Source: Deinococcus rubellus
GTDB taxonomy: Bacteria > Deinococcota > Deinococci > Deinococcales > Deinococcaceae
Reading direction: 5' to 3'
Length of the DNA: 64,000 nucleotides
Assembly: GCF_025244745.1 (NCBI RefSeq)
Contig: NZ_CP104213.1
Location: forward strand, 1,700,001-1,764,000
The notes under the pieces are model-generated. The model was not told the origin of the DNA. It did not search any database and worked only from the letters and a program-made list of their open reading frames with translations. Made by a program: the position numbers and the translations under genes. Shown in pieces: positions 21,657 through 38,858 of the stretch (the first letter of the stretch is position 1; each line of letters begins with the position of its first letter).

Positions 21657-22534
21657 GTCGGCCCCCGGCCACGCCGCCCGCGCCGCCCGGCGCTCAGCCT
21701 GGGCCGAAGCGTATGGAGTCGCTCAGTACCCGCGTCACCACGTCGGTGGTGGGCTTTGCGCTGGTGTGTCTGGCGGTGTACTTCGGCTGGACCACGCTGC
21801 TGCCCTTCCTGCTGATCATCGGTTTTCTGGCCCTGCGCGAGTACGTGCGGATGGTGGACCGGCGCGACATCGACGTGCGCCGCGCCGCGCTCTACTTTTT
21901 CGGCGCGGCCATCGTAATCGCCAGCTATCCTGGCTGGCCCGCGCCCTGGGTCGGTGGGTCGTGGCGCGAGGTGGTACTGACGGCGGCCACCGGTTACCTG
22001 CTGGTCGTGGAAGTGATGCAGCCGGGCGAGAGGCCGCTGGAGCGGATCGTTTACAGCATGTTCGGACTGCTCTACATTCCCTGGCTGCTCGGCTACGGCC
22101 TGATGCTGCGCTATACCCCCGACGCGGAGGGCGGCCTGCTGTTCTTCGCGCTGCCGCTGCTGGCCACCTTCGCCGCTGATACCGGCGGCTATTTTTTCGG
22201 CTATTTTTTCGGCAAGCGCAAACTCGCGCCCGAGGTCAGCCCTGGCAAAACGGTGGAGGGAGCGCTCGGGGGGCTGCTGTTCAGTTTCTTTGTCGTGGTG
22301 CTGGTGACCCGGCTGGCCAATATCTGGAGTCTGCCCGATGCCTTTCTGTACGCCGTGATGGTGGCGAGCGCCTCGCAACTCGGCGATCTCAGTGAGAGCC
22401 TGATCAAGCGCTCGCTGGGTGCGAAGGACAGCGGCAACAGCATGCCCGGTCACGGCGGCATTCTGGACCGGCTCGACTCGCTCCTGTTCGCAGTGCCGAT
22501 CACGTACATCTTTCTGAATATCAACGTGTTCTGA
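21653..22534 (+). CDS. cdsA: Phosphatidate cytidylyltransferase (CDP-diglyceride synthase)
   Basis: A 293-residue polytopic membrane enzyme that makes CDP-diacylglycerol from CTP and phosphatidate. The C-terminal family signature is seen in [20 protein letters not shown] followed by [12 protein letters not shown] proline-rich cytosolic N-terminus of about 20 residues precedes the first helix. It starts at GTG 21653, overlapping the frr stop. In many bacteria dxr and rseP follow cdsA directly; here an ABC importer cluster intervenes. Confidence 0.95.
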   Translation: MSRPPATPPAPPGAQPGPKRMESLSTRVTTSVVGFALVCLAVYFGWTTLLPFLLIIGFLALREYVRMVDRRDIDVRRAALYFFGAAIVIASYPGWPAPWVGGSWREVVLTAATGYLLVVEVMQPGERPLERIVYSMFGLLYIPWLLGYGLMLRYTPDAEGGLLFFALPLLATFAADTGGYFFGYFFGKRKLAPEVSPGKTVEGALGGLLFSFFVVVLVTRLANIWSLPDAFLYAVMVASASQLGDLSESLIKRSLGAKDSGNSMPGHGGILDRLDSLLFAVPITYIFLNINVF

Positions 22535-22561
22535 AGCTGTACAGACGAGCAAAAAATACAA

Positions 22562-22596
22562 AAGAAGGCCCACCGCTTATAGGGGTGGGCCTTCTT
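22562..22596. terminator. Bidirectional terminator between cdsA and the ABC importer
   Basis: A perfect 13-bp stem pairs 22562-22574 with 22584-22596, flanked by an A run upstream and a T-rich tract downstream. It can therefore end transcription from both convergent units. Confidence 0.85.
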
Positions 22597-22630
22597 CTTT
22601 TGAAAAAAGTCATGTTGGTTCTGGCCGAAC

Positions 22631-23495
<865 letters not shown>

Positions 23496-23506
<11 letters not shown>

Positions 23507-24452
23507 AGTGAACCCTCCGGTTGCCGTAGCGAAACTGCATCACGGTGATCACACCGACCATGATCAGCATCAGCACGGCCTCGGCAGCAGCCACGCCGGT
23601 CTTGAAATTGCGGAATCCGTCCTCGTAGAGCTGGTAGATCAGGAAGGTGGTGATGCCGGTCTGACCGTAGACCGGACCGCCGCGCGTGAGAATATCGACC
23701 AGGCCGAAGCTGTCGAACAGGGCGTACACCAGGTTGGTGAACACCAGAAAGAACGTCATCGGCGAGAGCAGCGGAAAAATCACTTTCCAGTACGCCTGCC
23801 AGCCGGTTGCGCCGTCGATGGCAGCGGCTTCACTCACCTCGCCGGGAATGTTCTGAATGGCCGCCAGATAAAAGACCACGTTGTAGCCCAGTCCCTTCCA
23901 GATGGCCGCCAGAACCACCAGGCCGAAGGCCAGCAGCGGGTTGTCGAGCCAGCGTGGGCGCACGCCGATCAGCGACGAGAGGATGTTGTTGATGACGCCG
24001 ATCTCAGGGTTGAACAAAAACAGCCAGATGGTGCCCGCGATGGCCGGAGACAGGGCGTAGGGATAGATCAGCATCAGGCGGTAGAACTTGGCCCCTGCAA
24101 TCGGGCGGCTGGCCAGCCACGCCAGGCCCATCGCCAACAGCAGTCCCAGCACCACCACCAGGGCGCAGTAGATGAGCGTCTGCAAGATGACCTGATGGTA
24201 GACCGGGCTGGAAAGTAACTCGGCGAATTGCCCCAGTCCCTCGAAGCTCTCATTGCCCAGAATGATGTTCGAGCGGTACAAGCTCAGGCGCAGGGTGCGC
24301 AGGGCTGGGTAATACAGGAACACGGCCAGAATGAGGAAGGTGGGCAGCAAGAAGAGCCAGGGCAGCACCGGGCTTTTGAAGGTGGCCCGTTCCTGCGCCT
24401 GCGGCTCGGCGGCTGTGGTGGGTGGGCGGGGGCGGCGAGAGATCAGGCTCAA
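23496..24452 (-). CDS. ABC importer permease, MalF/UgpA type
   Basis: A 318-residue CUT1 permease. It has an N-terminal cytosolic segment of about 30 residues, then PWLFLLPTFLILAVFLYYPA as helix 1, and an EAA loop SEAAAIDGATGWQAYWKVIF. It pairs with the overlapping downstream permease. It lies after the binding-protein genes and behind a GC-rich hairpin (24527-24550) that may lower its expression relative to them, a common arrangement in ABC operons. Confidence 0.88.
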
Positions 24453-24526
24453 GGGGCGTTCCTCCGGTGAAGCGAAGTCTGTGTGGACGGTGGGGCGGGT
24501 GGTGAGGCACTCCTCAGAACGGGGAG

Positions 24527-24550
24527 AACCCCCCGGAACACATCGGGGGG
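24527..24550 (-). terminator. Attenuating hairpin between binding protein and permease genes
   Basis: ACCCCCCG (24527-24534) pairs with CGGGGGGT (24543-24550) around an 8-nt loop. It lies in the 151-bp gap after the binding-protein stop and has no strong T run. It is more likely an RNA-stabilising or partially terminating hairpin than a full terminator. Confidence 0.5.
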
Positions 24551-24603
24551 TCTGACGAGAGAAGAGTGAGCGCTGAAGCTGCCGCGCCGGTTCCGGCCCA
24601 AGC

Positions 24604-25896
<1,293 letters not shown>

Positions 25897-26115
25897 ATCG
25901 CTCCTTGTCCTGCCTGATGAAGTCTCGCCTGACCAAACGCACAGGTCGCCTCGGTCCGTGTTGAGTCTCGGATGAGAGTAGGCAGTGCCGGTCAGGTGAT
26001 TGTCAGTCACTGTATCCTGACACAACCACTTCAGGCTAGGTGCTCACGATTGTTGTCTGGCGCAGGTCAGGTTGGCGGTTTGTGCCCAGGCCCGCCCGGT
26101 GCTGATGTCCAGTGC

Positions 26116-27408
<1,293 letters not shown>

Positions 27409-27488
27409 TTTTCCCCTTTTTCCTTAATGATTTCTGCCATATACTTGATTTCTTGCCCTCAGTCTGCGCAGAAGATGTCAAAGACGAG

Positions 27489-27513
27489 GGCCAGTCAAAT
27501 ATTTAGACTGGCC
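27489..27513. terminator. Hairpin between the GDPD gene and the binding-protein gene
   Basis: GGCCAGTC (27489-27496) and GACTGGCC (27506-27513) form a perfect 8-bp stem with a 9-nt A/T loop. It lies in the 178-bp gap downstream of the phosphodiesterase gene. T-rich sequence is clearer on the plus side, so termination of the minus-strand gene is only partly supported. Confidence 0.55.
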
Positions 27514-27586
27514 TTTCAGTTTAGCGGCTATATGTTTACGGCTTCTCAGGATTCGTTACAGACTTCCTGCTGTTTTGTGTTGCCGT

Positions 27587-28276
27587 TCAGGATGTGCTGC
27601 GGGTTGCCAGCAGCGCGTCCGGCAGGTCCCCGATCAGGCCTGTGACGCCCATGCCGAGCAGCCGCCGACCTTCTCCCGCGTCGTTGACGGTCCAGGTGTT
27701 GACCCGCCAGCCTTCCCGCTGGGCCGTGTCCATGACTTCCGGCGTCACCAAGCTGAAATGTGGGTGCAGCGCCGCCAGGTCGAGCCGCCGGGCGATGGGC
27801 GGCACCAGATTGCAGCCGCCGATCACGTAGGCCCGGTGGTACAGAAAGCCGCGCGCGATCTGCGGCGCGTGCTGCAAGGCGGCCAGCAATTGCAGTGGGC
27901 TGAACGAGCTGACGATCACCTGCTGGCCGAGGCCGTAGGCACGGATCAGGTCCAGGGTTTCCTCGGTGCGCCCGTCGCCCCGGCCGAGTTCGGGTTTGAT
28001 CTCGATGTTGAGGTACGCCCCGGTCTGGGCGGCCCAGGCCAGCACCTCGGGCAGCAGCGGCACGTGGGGCGGCAGATCGGCGTGGCTGAGCGTGTCCAGC
28101 TTGCGTCCATCCGGCAACTGGGCGTCGTGGCAGATTACCAGCCCGCCGTCGCCGAGCCGCCGCACGTCGGTTTCGATGCCGTCGAGTCCGGCGTCCAGCG
28201 CGGCTTGAAAGCCGATCAGCGAGTTTTCGGGATGAAGGCGGGGCGTGCCCCGGTGGCCGAGCAGCAGCGGTGTCAT
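27587..28276 (-). CDS. Glycerophosphodiester phosphodiesterase
   Basis: A 229-residue cytosolic GDPD of the UgpQ type, splitting glycerophosphodiesters to glycerol-3-phosphate and an alcohol. The catalytic signature is complete: LGHRGTPRLHPENSL (His8, Glu17), then GIETDVRRLGDGGLVICHDAQL-type residues (Glu, Asp, His) around 34-51, and LNIEIKPE. It has no signal peptide. TACCCT lies 5 nt before the ATG (leaderless). Its position next to a UgpB-like importer suggests import and breakdown of phospholipid head-group diesters. Confidence 0.92.
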   Translation of the reverse strand: MTPLLLGHRGTPRLHPENSLIGFQAALDAGLDGIETDVRRLGDGGLVICHDAQLPDGRKLDTLSHADLPPHVPLLPEVLAWAAQTGAYLNIEIKPELGRGDGRTEETLDLIRAYGLGQQVIVSSFSPLQLLAALQHAPQIARGFLYHRAYVIGGCNLVPPIARRLDLAALHPHFSLVTPEVMDTAQREGWRVNTWTVNDAGEGRRLLGMGVTGLIGDLPDALLATRSTS

Positions 28277-28357
28277 GCTTCAGGGTAAACCGCTACGGGG
28301 CATTTTGGTCATCCATGCGCCCATTCTGTCTGCGCGGATGCGGCAGACTGAGCGGCA

Positions 28358-29527
28358 ATGCGCCTGACCTTGCTTGGCTCCACCGGCTCTATCGGCACCC
28401 AGACGCTTGACGTGATCCGGGAGCGCGGCGACACGGTCCTGGCGCTGGCGGCGGGCCACAACCTCGATCTGCTCGAAGCCCAGGTCCGTGAGTTTCGCCC
28501 CGCGCTCGTCAGCGTGGAGCAAAGCGTGCTGCCCGCTGCCCGCGAGCGCCTCGGTCCACTCGCCCGCGTCATCGCCGACCCCTCGGAGATTGCCGCACTG
28601 GAGGCCGACGTGTGCGTCAATGCCATGAGCGGTCTCAAGGGACTTGCTCCCACCCGCGCCGCACTGGAGGCGGGCCGGGCAGTGGCGCTGGCGACCAAGG
28701 AGGCAATGGTCATCAGCCACCACCTGATCTGGGAAGCGGCGGCGCGCGGCGGCGGGCGAATCGTGCCGGTGGACTCCGAGCATACCGGCGTGTATCAGGC
28801 GCTGACCGGCGAACATCTCGACGATGTGGCCGAGCTGATCCTGACCGCTTCGGGAGGACCCTTTCGTGAAGGCCCCGCCGACCTCAGCCAGATCACTCCG
28901 GCCCAGGCGCTCAGGCATCCCTCGTGGAGCATGGGCCGCAAGATCACCATCGACTCGGCCACCTTATTTAACAAGGGGCTGGAAGTCATGGAGGCCGCCA
29001 GCCTCTACGGGGTGCCGGTGTCGCGGGTGGGCGTGCTGGTGCATCCGCAGAGCATCGTTCACGCGCTGGTGCGCTTCCGTGACGGCAGCTTGAAGGCCCA
29101 GCTCGGCCCCACCGATATGCGGCTCTCGATTGCCTACGCCATCGACGCCGCGCCCAGCGGGATGAGCGCTCCCGGCGACGTGCGCGGCGTGCGCCGCCGG
29201 GGAGAGGTCGCCGGGCACCTGGGCTTTCACCTGACCGGCCAACTTGAATTTTCCGATCCTGATCTGGCCCGCTTTCCCTGCCTGGGCCTGGCCTACCGCG
29301 CCGGAAGCGAGGGCGCGCTGAGTCCAGCGGTTCTCAACGCCGCCGACGAGGTGGCAGTGGACGCTTTTCTGAATGGTCGGCTCAGCTTCCTGGGCATCGC
29401 CAGGGTGCTGGAAACCGTGCTGGACGAAGCACCGGGCGGCGAACTGACCTGGGATAGCTTGGCGCAGACCGACGCCTGGGCGCGGCGGCGGGCGGGCGAA
29501 TTGATTCACGACGAGGTCAGCGTATGA
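28358..29527 (+). CDS. dxr: 1-deoxy-D-xylulose 5-phosphate reductoisomerase
   Basis: A 389-residue DXR, the committed step of the MEP isoprenoid pathway (DXP to MEP with NADPH). It begins with the NADPH motif [15 protein letters not shown]. The metal and substrate site shows [17 protein letters not shown] and [25 protein letters not shown] residues. It is followed 24 bp later by rseP, the order found in many bacteria. TAGACT is absent; the closest -10-like element, CAGACT, lies 8 nt before the ATG. Confidence 0.97.
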   Translation: MRLTLLGSTGSIGTQTLDVIRERGDTVLALAAGHNLDLLEAQVREFRPALVSVEQSVLPAARERLGPLARVIADPSEIAALEADVCVNAMSGLKGLAPTRAALEAGRAVALATKEAMVISHHLIWEAAARGGGRIVPVDSEHTGVYQALTGEHLDDVAELILTASGGPFREGPADLSQITPAQALRHPSWSMGRKITIDSATLFNKGLEVMEAASLYGVPVSRVGVLVHPQSIVHALVRFRDGSLKAQLGPTDMRLSIAYAIDAAPSGMSAPGDVRGVRRRGEVAGHLGFHLTGQLEFSDPDLARFPCLGLAYRAGSEGALSPAVLNAADEVAVDAFLNGRLSFLGIARVLETVLDEAPGGELTWDSLAQTDAWARRRAGELIHDEVSV

Positions 29528-29551
29528 GGATACATCCATGAGGACACCACT

Positions 29552-30679
29552 GTGAGTTTCTTTCAGGGCATCGCCTCGGCGCTCACGCCCGCTGGCCTGA
29601 TCTGGACATTGCTGATCATCACTGCCGCCACCTTCCTGCACGAGCTGGCCCACTACGCGCTGGCCCGCTGGCAGGGCGTCAAGGTCAGCTCGTTTTCCAT
29701 CGGCATGGGCCCGGTCCTGGGGCGGCGGACGTGGCGCGGCACCGAATGGCGCTTGAGCCTGCTGCCCATCGGGGGCTACGTCGAGATTGACGGCATGGCC
29801 CCCGACATCGAGGGCGACTCGGTTCGTGCGCCCACGCGGGGATTCGCCTCGCTGGGCGCGCTCGGCAAAATCGCAGTGCTGCTGGCCGGGCCGCTGATGA
29901 ACCTGCTGGTGGCGTTCCTGATCATCACCGCCACTTTGAATGTCAATGGCCTCAGTACACCGATTGACACCCAGATCAGTGTCTCGCAGGTGCTGCCGGA
30001 CTCGCGGGCGCAGGCGCTGGGACTTCAGGCGGGCGACACGATCACCGCTATTGACGGTCAGCCGCTGCCGCCGACTTACCAGGAAGCCGGGCAGAGCAAG
30101 CCTGGCTGGCAGCGCCTGGCCTCGGTGCTGGCTGTCAGCGGGCCGCATACCCTGACGCTGAAGCGGGCTGGACAGGTCAGGACAATCTCGTTCGACTGGA
30201 CGGCCAGGGTGGGCGGCGCACAGCAAAAGCTCGGCGTCGCCTACGGCCCCGGCATCAGTGTGACGCCCCTGAACTTGCCGCAGGCCGCCGGTCAGGCCGG
30301 GAAAACTCTGGTCAATGCCATTCCGCAAGTCCTGAATGCCTTCAAGAACCTGTTCGTCCGCTTCTTCACCCTCAACCTCAAAACCGACGAGGGCGTGGTC
30401 GGGCCAGTCGGCACGGTGCAGGTTGTCTCGCAGGCGGCCAGTCTGGGCGGTTGGACCCTCCTGGGCATCGCGGCGGCGATCAACCTCAGCCTCGGCTTCT
30501 TCAACCTCCTGCCGATTCCGGGGCTGGACGGTGGGCGTATCCTGCTGGTCATCGTCGGCGTGCTGCGGGGCCGCCCGCTGACCTTTACCCAGGAGCAGGC
30601 GGTCACGGCGGCGGGCTTCGGGCTGGTGATGCTGCTGACCGCTTTCGTGCTGGTGCGCGATCTGGCGCGGTTCTTCTAG
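29552..30679 (+). CDS. rseP: Site-2 zinc metalloprotease, RseP family
   Basis: A 375-residue intramembrane protease. The zinc motif HELAH (His30, Glu31, His34) lies in the first transmembrane helix. A single PDZ domain spans about residues 135-215 (VLPDSRAQALGLQAGDTITAI). The second motif, NLLPIPGLDGG, with the third zinc ligand Asp, lies near residue 325. In the family it cleaves membrane-bound anti-sigma factors and signal peptide remnants. It starts at GTG 29552 and is coupled to dxr. It ends at a strong bidirectional terminator. Confidence 0.93.
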   Translation: MSFFQGIASALTPAGLIWTLLIITAATFLHELAHYALARWQGVKVSSFSIGMGPVLGRRTWRGTEWRLSLLPIGGYVEIDGMAPDIEGDSVRAPTRGFASLGALGKIAVLLAGPLMNLLVAFLIITATLNVNGLSTPIDTQISVSQVLPDSRAQALGLQAGDTITAIDGQPLPPTYQEAGQSKPGWQRLASVLAVSGPHTLTLKRAGQVRTISFDWTARVGGAQQKLGVAYGPGISVTPLNLPQAAGQAGKTLVNAIPQVLNAFKNLFVRFFTLNLKTDEGVVGPVGTVQVVSQAASLGGWTLLGIAAAINLSLGFFNLLPIPGLDGGRILLVIVGVLRGRPLTFTQEQAVTAAGFGLVMLLTAFVLVRDLARFF

Positions 30680-30691
30680 ACCCAACCGGCA

Positions 30692-30742
30692 GCAAACACT
30701 AGAGGGAGGCCGAATTCGACTCGGCCTCCCTCTAGTGTTTGC
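30692..30742. terminator. Bidirectional terminator with a perfect 22-bp stem
   Basis: Arms 30692-30713 and 30721-30742 are perfectly complementary over 22 bp with a 7-nt loop. It lies between the convergent rseP and metG genes. With 5168-5223 it forms a pair of unusually long perfect stems at convergent gene ends. Confidence 0.88.
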
Positions 30743-30749
30743 AGGATTT

Positions 30750-32768
<2,019 letters not shown>

Positions 32769-32886
32769 GGGGGTCAAGGCTCCTTCGGTGGCCCGTGAAG
32801 GCGCAAACGTGAACAGGATAGCGGGTGGGAAGTAGAGACGAGGCCCTATGGGATGCTGGAAGCATTTCCGCGTTGGTCCCAAAAGA

Positions 32887-32923
32887 GAGCGGGCCTTTTC
32901 CCGTACCTGGAAAAAGCCCGCTC
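32887..32923 (-). terminator. Putative attenuator terminator in the metG leader
   Basis: On the minus strand GAGCGGGC plus TTTTTCC pairs with GGAAAAGGCCCGCTC (14 of 15 positions), followed by TCTCTTTT. This forms an intrinsic terminator about 120 nt upstream of the metG start and just after a 15-codon ORF. CCGCT just upstream can pair with AGCGG of the terminator 5' arm, a possible antiterminator. Confidence 0.65.
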
Positions 32924-32941
32924 GACACCGCCCCGCAGCGG

Positions 32942-32989
32942 CTAGCGCAGGCGCATTCGCATCATTCGGGTAGCGCGGGGGTGGGTCAT
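32942..32989 (-). CDS. Putative Met-rich leader peptide of metG
   Basis: A 15-codon [18 protein letters not shown], with four Met codons including three in a stretch of four just before the end. It is too short for normal gene finding. It lies directly upstream of an intrinsic terminator and then metG. A TAGACT -10 element ends 6 nt before its ATG, so it would be translated as a leaderless mRNA. Ribosome pausing at the Met codons when charged tRNA-Met is scarce could block terminator formation. This is inference from layout. Confidence 0.55.
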   Translation of the reverse strand: MTHPRATRMMRMRLR

Positions 32990-32995
32990 GCGTTC

Positions 32996-33001
32996 AGTCT
33001 A
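32996..33001 (-). promoter_or_regulatory. Promoter -10 element of the metG leader transcript
   Basis: The reverse complement reads TAGACT, six bases before the ATG of the leader ORF. This places the transcription start at or next to the start codon, the leaderless pattern repeated through this window. The -35 region is weak (TTTTGT at about 17-bp spacing). Confidence 0.55.
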
Positions 33002-33049
33002 GCGCACATCAGGTCAGAACAAAATGCGCCGGGCAGCTTACCCTGAAGC

Positions 33050-33706
33050 ATGAAACGCCTTCTCGTGCTGCTGGTTGCCCTCTCAAGCCTGGCCCGCGCT
33101 GCCGACTTTCCCCACATCGTCCAGCAGGGCTTCAGCCGAGATGCCCGCTATCACCTGCTGGTTACCTCGTGGATTCAGGACGGCAGCGGCTTCCCGGCGG
33201 CAGCGCTGCAAATCACCGATGTCCGGCGCAATGCTGTGGCCTACCGGCTTCAGCACACCTGGAAACAGGATGGGGTGAGCGCTGCCAGGCTGGCCGCTCT
33301 GGTCAGGACCTGGCGTGCCGGGCAGCTCAACGTCCTCAAGCGCTACAGTCTGATCTCGCCGCTACCGGGCGAGCGCCTCTTCAACGTCCTGCCGCAGTCG
33401 GGCTATCCCAGCGCCGCGCCGATCAGCACCCTGACGAAAGCAGGCACCTTCACCCTGACCAGCTTGCCGCTTGCCTCCAAGTGCACCTTCTCGGACCGTC
33501 CCACGCTTGGCCTGGCCCTCACCCTGGGCGGGCGCGAGTTGCAGCGCGACACCCGCCTGCCCGCCTCGCGGGCGTGTGCCAGCGGCTACCGGCTGGAGAC
33601 GGCCTACCGCTACAAGTCAGGGCTGGCCGTCATTGTGCGGGCGTACTCGCAGGGCTTCGAGGGGCCAGATGCGTTGCCGCTGGTCGTGACGGCTGCATTG
33701 AAGTAA
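33050..33706 (+). CDS. Predicted secreted protein, possibly DUF2259-like
   Basis: 218 residues with a Sec signal peptide, MKRLLVLLVALSSLARA, cleaved near Ala18 before DFPHIVQQGFSRD. The mature part has two cysteines (KCTF and ACASG) that could form a disulphide. It resembles predicted secreted proteins of the DUF2259 kind, but this is tentative. TACCCT lies 5 nt before the ATG (leaderless pattern), divergent from the metG leader. It converges on the dioxygenase-esterase fusion. No enzymatic motif is visible. Confidence 0.75.
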   Translation: MKRLLVLLVALSSLARAADFPHIVQQGFSRDARYHLLVTSWIQDGSGFPAAALQITDVRRNAVAYRLQHTWKQDGVSAARLAALVRTWRAGQLNVLKRYSLISPLPGERLFNVLPQSGYPSAAPISTLTKAGTFTLTSLPLASKCTFSDRPTLGLALTLGGRELQRDTRLPASRACASGYRLETAYRYKSGLAVIVRAYSQGFEGPDALPLVVTAALK

Positions 33707-33712
33707 CCGCCT

Positions 33713-35359
33713 TCAGCCCAGCCCTGCCGCCCGCTGCATCAGTTCCCGCGCCGCGTCCAGCTCCGGCGCGTTGATGGCGTGGCCCAAGCCCGGATAAACC
33801 TGGGCGTTCACGGCTGCACCCAGCCCCCTCAGCGCCTCAGCGCTCGCCTGAAAGCGGTCCAGTGGAATATGCGTGTCGTCCGGGGCCACGCCCATGAAGA
33901 CTGGCGTTCCGGCGAGGTCGCTGCCGTGTTCCAGGGTGATCAGCGCCCCCGAGAAGGCCAGCACGCCGCCCAGTCTCTTTCCATATCTAGCCGCGTATTC
34001 CAGCGCCAGGCAAGCTCCCTGCGAGAAGCCGCCCAGGATGATCTGCTCCGGCGCGACGCCCTGCTGCTCCAACCCGGTCATCAGTACGTCAATGGTTGCC
34101 AGCGCGTTGTCCAGAGACGGCTGATTCTGATTGAGTGGGGCCAGGAACGACTGCGGATACCAGCTTCCACCCTCCGCCTGCGGCGCAAGGTAGCTGTAGG
34201 CGCTGAGGTTGAGTTCGCGTTCCAGTCCCAGGATGTCCTGGGCCGTGCTGCCGCGCCCGTGAAGCAGCACGGCGGCCATACGACCCTCGCCCAGTGGGCG
34301 GCCAGCGGTCAGTACTGAAATGGACGCTTGCGCCTTCATCTCTGAGGTCGCCAGCTCGCGCTGCCCAATGGTGACGCCGTACTCGCGGCTGATGATCTTC
34401 GGCACCTGCTGCTCAATCGCGGGCCGCTGCGCCTCGTACCACTCGGGTAATTTGAGATGCTGGCCGAGTTCGTCCACGGCCTCGTCGTCGGGAAAGCCGG
34501 GGGCGTCGGTGGCGATCTCGAACAGCACCCCGTTCGGTTCCCGGAAGTAGATACTGTGAAAATACTGGCGGTCCTGGACTGGCGTGGGACGGTAACCCGC
34601 CGCTGTCAGGCTCTCCAGATAAGCTTCCTGCTCGGCGTCGTTCCTGGTCCGCAGGGCGACGTGGTGAACGCTGCCCGCGCCGAACGTGCCGCGCGGCTGG
34701 CCAGGGCGCTCCACCGCGTCCACAAAGAGCCCGATGTTCTGGCCGCTGCCCCTGAAGCGGGTGCGCTGGCCCTCGTCGTCAGCTTCCTGACCCACCGCGC
34801 TGAAGCCGAGTTGACCCACCAGCAGCTCTGCCACGGCGGCCGTCGTGCCGACCCAGGCTGTGACCGAGTGAAAGCCGCGCAGAGCGTGTTCGGCGGGAAC
34901 GGGGGAGTGGGGCCAGGCGTCCACCGGAGAAACGTCGTCGCCTGTATCAAACACCAGTTCTACCCAGGTGCCATCGGGGTCGGCGATCCGCAGCACACTG
35001 TCGCCGAAACGCACGCTCTCCTGCGGCTTGAAGTCGCCCAGCCGTGCCTGCCAGAACGCCAGGCTCTGCCGGGGCGCGCTGTAGGCGGCGGCCACCACCT
35101 CGCCGTTGCCGCGCACGCCGCGTTTTGCGCCGGGCCAGGGAAAGTGGGTCATGATCGTGCCAGGCTTTCCAGTCAAATCACCGTAATAGAGGTGGTACGT
35201 GCCGGGATCGTCGAAGTTGACCGTCACTTTCACGAGGCGCTGACCCAGCGTCTGGCTATAGAAGTCGATGTTGCGCTGCGGGTCACTCGCCATCACGGTG
35301 AGGTGATGCAGGCCCTGGACCGGCGTGGTCTCAGAAGATAGGAAGGTTGAATCAGCCAT
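33713..35359 (-). CDS. Fusion of ring-cleaving dioxygenase (MhqO-like) and phospholipase/carboxylesterase (MhqD-like)
   Basis: 548 residues. Residues 1 to about 320 hold two VOC-fold (glyoxalase/extradiol dioxygenase) repeats, starting VQGLHHLTVMASDPQRNIDF and GFHSVTAWV, with metal-type residues in HHLTV, HHVAL and FEIATD. Residues about 340-548 are an alpha/beta hydrolase with GGFSQGACLALEY (nucleophile Ser), and later PDDTHIP and GLGHAI (Asp, His). In Bacillus subtilis mhqO and mhqD are separate genes under the MarR repressor MhqR; here they are one protein with a MarR gene just upstream. The likely role is resistance to quinones and aromatics. Confidence 0.88.
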   Translation of the reverse strand: MADSTFLSSETTPVQGLHHLTVMASDPQRNIDFYSQTLGQRLVKVTVNFDDPGTYHLYYGDLTGKPGTIMTHFPWPGAKRGVRGNGEVVAAAYSAPRQSLAFWQARLGDFKPQESVRFGDSVLRIADPDGTWVELVFDTGDDVSPVDAWPHSPVPAEHALRGFHSVTAWVGTTAAVAELLVGQLGFSAVGQEADDEGQRTRFRGSGQNIGLFVDAVERPGQPRGTFGAGSVHHVALRTRNDAEQEAYLESLTAAGYRPTPVQDRQYFHSIYFREPNGVLFEIATDAPGFPDDEAVDELGQHLKLPEWYEAQRPAIEQQVPKIISREYGVTIGQRELATSEMKAQASISVLTAGRPLGEGRMAAVLLHGRGSTAQDILGLERELNLSAYSYLAPQAEGGSWYPQSFLAPLNQNQPSLDNALATIDVLMTGLEQQGVAPEQIILGGFSQGACLALEYAARYGKRLGGVLAFSGALITLEHGSDLAGTPVFMGVAPDDTHIPLDRFQASAEALRGLGAAVNAQVYPGLGHAINAPELDAARELMQRAAGLG

Positions 35360-35382
35360 ATCGATATTTAATCACTTAACAT

Positions 35383-35408
35383 TGAATGATTCAGTGATGA
35401 ATATCACT
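35383..35408. promoter_or_regulatory. Palindromes upstream of the dioxygenase-esterase gene
   Basis: In the 67-bp gap between the MarR gene and its target lie TGAATGATTCA (35383-35393, 5-bp arms) and AGTGATGAATATCACT (35393-35408, 6-bp outer arms). They sit side by side within 50 bp of the start codon at 35359. They are plausible operator sites for the adjacent MarR protein. They do not resemble the known Bacillus MhqR box as I recall it. Confidence 0.45.
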
Positions 35409-35426
35409 GCCACTGCGGTTCGTGTT

Positions 35427-35891
35427 TCAGTCCGCTTCGGTCACGCTGAGGGCCAGGCCCAGCTTGCGGGTCAGGCTCGAGAGTTGCGCGAGTTCATCTT
35501 CGCTCAGCGAACTGAAGACGCTCACGATGCCCTCCACATGCGGCGGCAGCGCCCGCGCGATCAGTTCGTGGCCGACCACGGTCAACGAGACGTTGGTGAC
35601 GCGGCGGTCCTGTTCGCTGCGCTCGCGCCGTACCAGATCGGCCTTTTCCAGATTGTCGATGACCATCGTCAGGTTGCCGCTGGAGCGCAGGATCTTGCTG
35701 GCGAGCTGGCGCTGGTTCATGGGGCCGAGATGGTAGAGCGCTTCCAGCACCCCGAACTGGCTGATGGTGAGATCGAAGTCGGCAAGGTGGCGGTTGGCTT
35801 CCATCTCGACCAAGTGCGCTGCCCGCCACAGCTTGATGTAAGCGCCCAACGCGGCCCGCTGCTGATCATTGCCCGCGTAATTGGTCGGCAT
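35427..35891 (-). CDS. MarR-family regulator (MhqR-like context)
   Basis: 154 residues from the ATG at 35891 (MPTNYAGNDQQ). The winged helix shows DLTISQFGVLEALYHLGPMN, QRQLASKILRSSGNLTMVID as the recognition helix region, and the wing ERSEQDRRVTNVSLT. It lies 67 bp upstream of the dioxygenase-esterase fusion, in the same direction. This mirrors the MhqR regulon and suggests it represses the fusion gene until quinone or aromatic stress. Alternative in-frame starts at 35900 and 35927 look less conserved. Confidence 0.87.
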   Translation of the reverse strand: MPTNYAGNDQQRAALGAYIKLWRAAHLVEMEANRHLADFDLTISQFGVLEALYHLGPMNQRQLASKILRSSGNLTMVIDNLEKADLVRRERSEQDRRVTNVSLTVVGHELIARALPPHVEGIVSVFSSLSEDELAQLSSLTRKLGLALSVTEAD

Positions 35892-35946
35892 ACGGTCCAT
35901 GCTGGGTGACGGGGCCGCAAAGTGCAAGCCCAGAGACCGTCGCCCG

Positions 35947-37545
<1,599 letters not shown>

Positions 37546-37632
37546 CGCTTCACGGTACTCGCAAAGGGTGAAGGTTTCTCAAGGCCACCCGCGTTCGGCC
37601 TGCATGTCCGCCCGCGCCAGAATGCCAAAAGA

Positions 37633-37664
37633 GGCCCGCACGTTCACGGGAAACGTGCGGGGCC
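37633..37664 (-). terminator. Intrinsic terminator after the BMP-type lipoprotein gene
   Basis: On the minus strand GGCCCCGCACGTT pairs with AACGTGCGGGCC around a short loop, followed by TCTTTTGG. It lies about 80 bp past the stop of the BMP gene and upstream of sppA. Confidence 0.8.
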
Positions 37665-37742
37665 TTGGACATCAGTCTAAAGGAAAAGGTAAGGCTTGTC
37701 GCCACCAGAGCTTACGATCAGCGCGAACGCCGTCTCAGCAGC

Positions 37743-38858
<1,116 letters not shown>

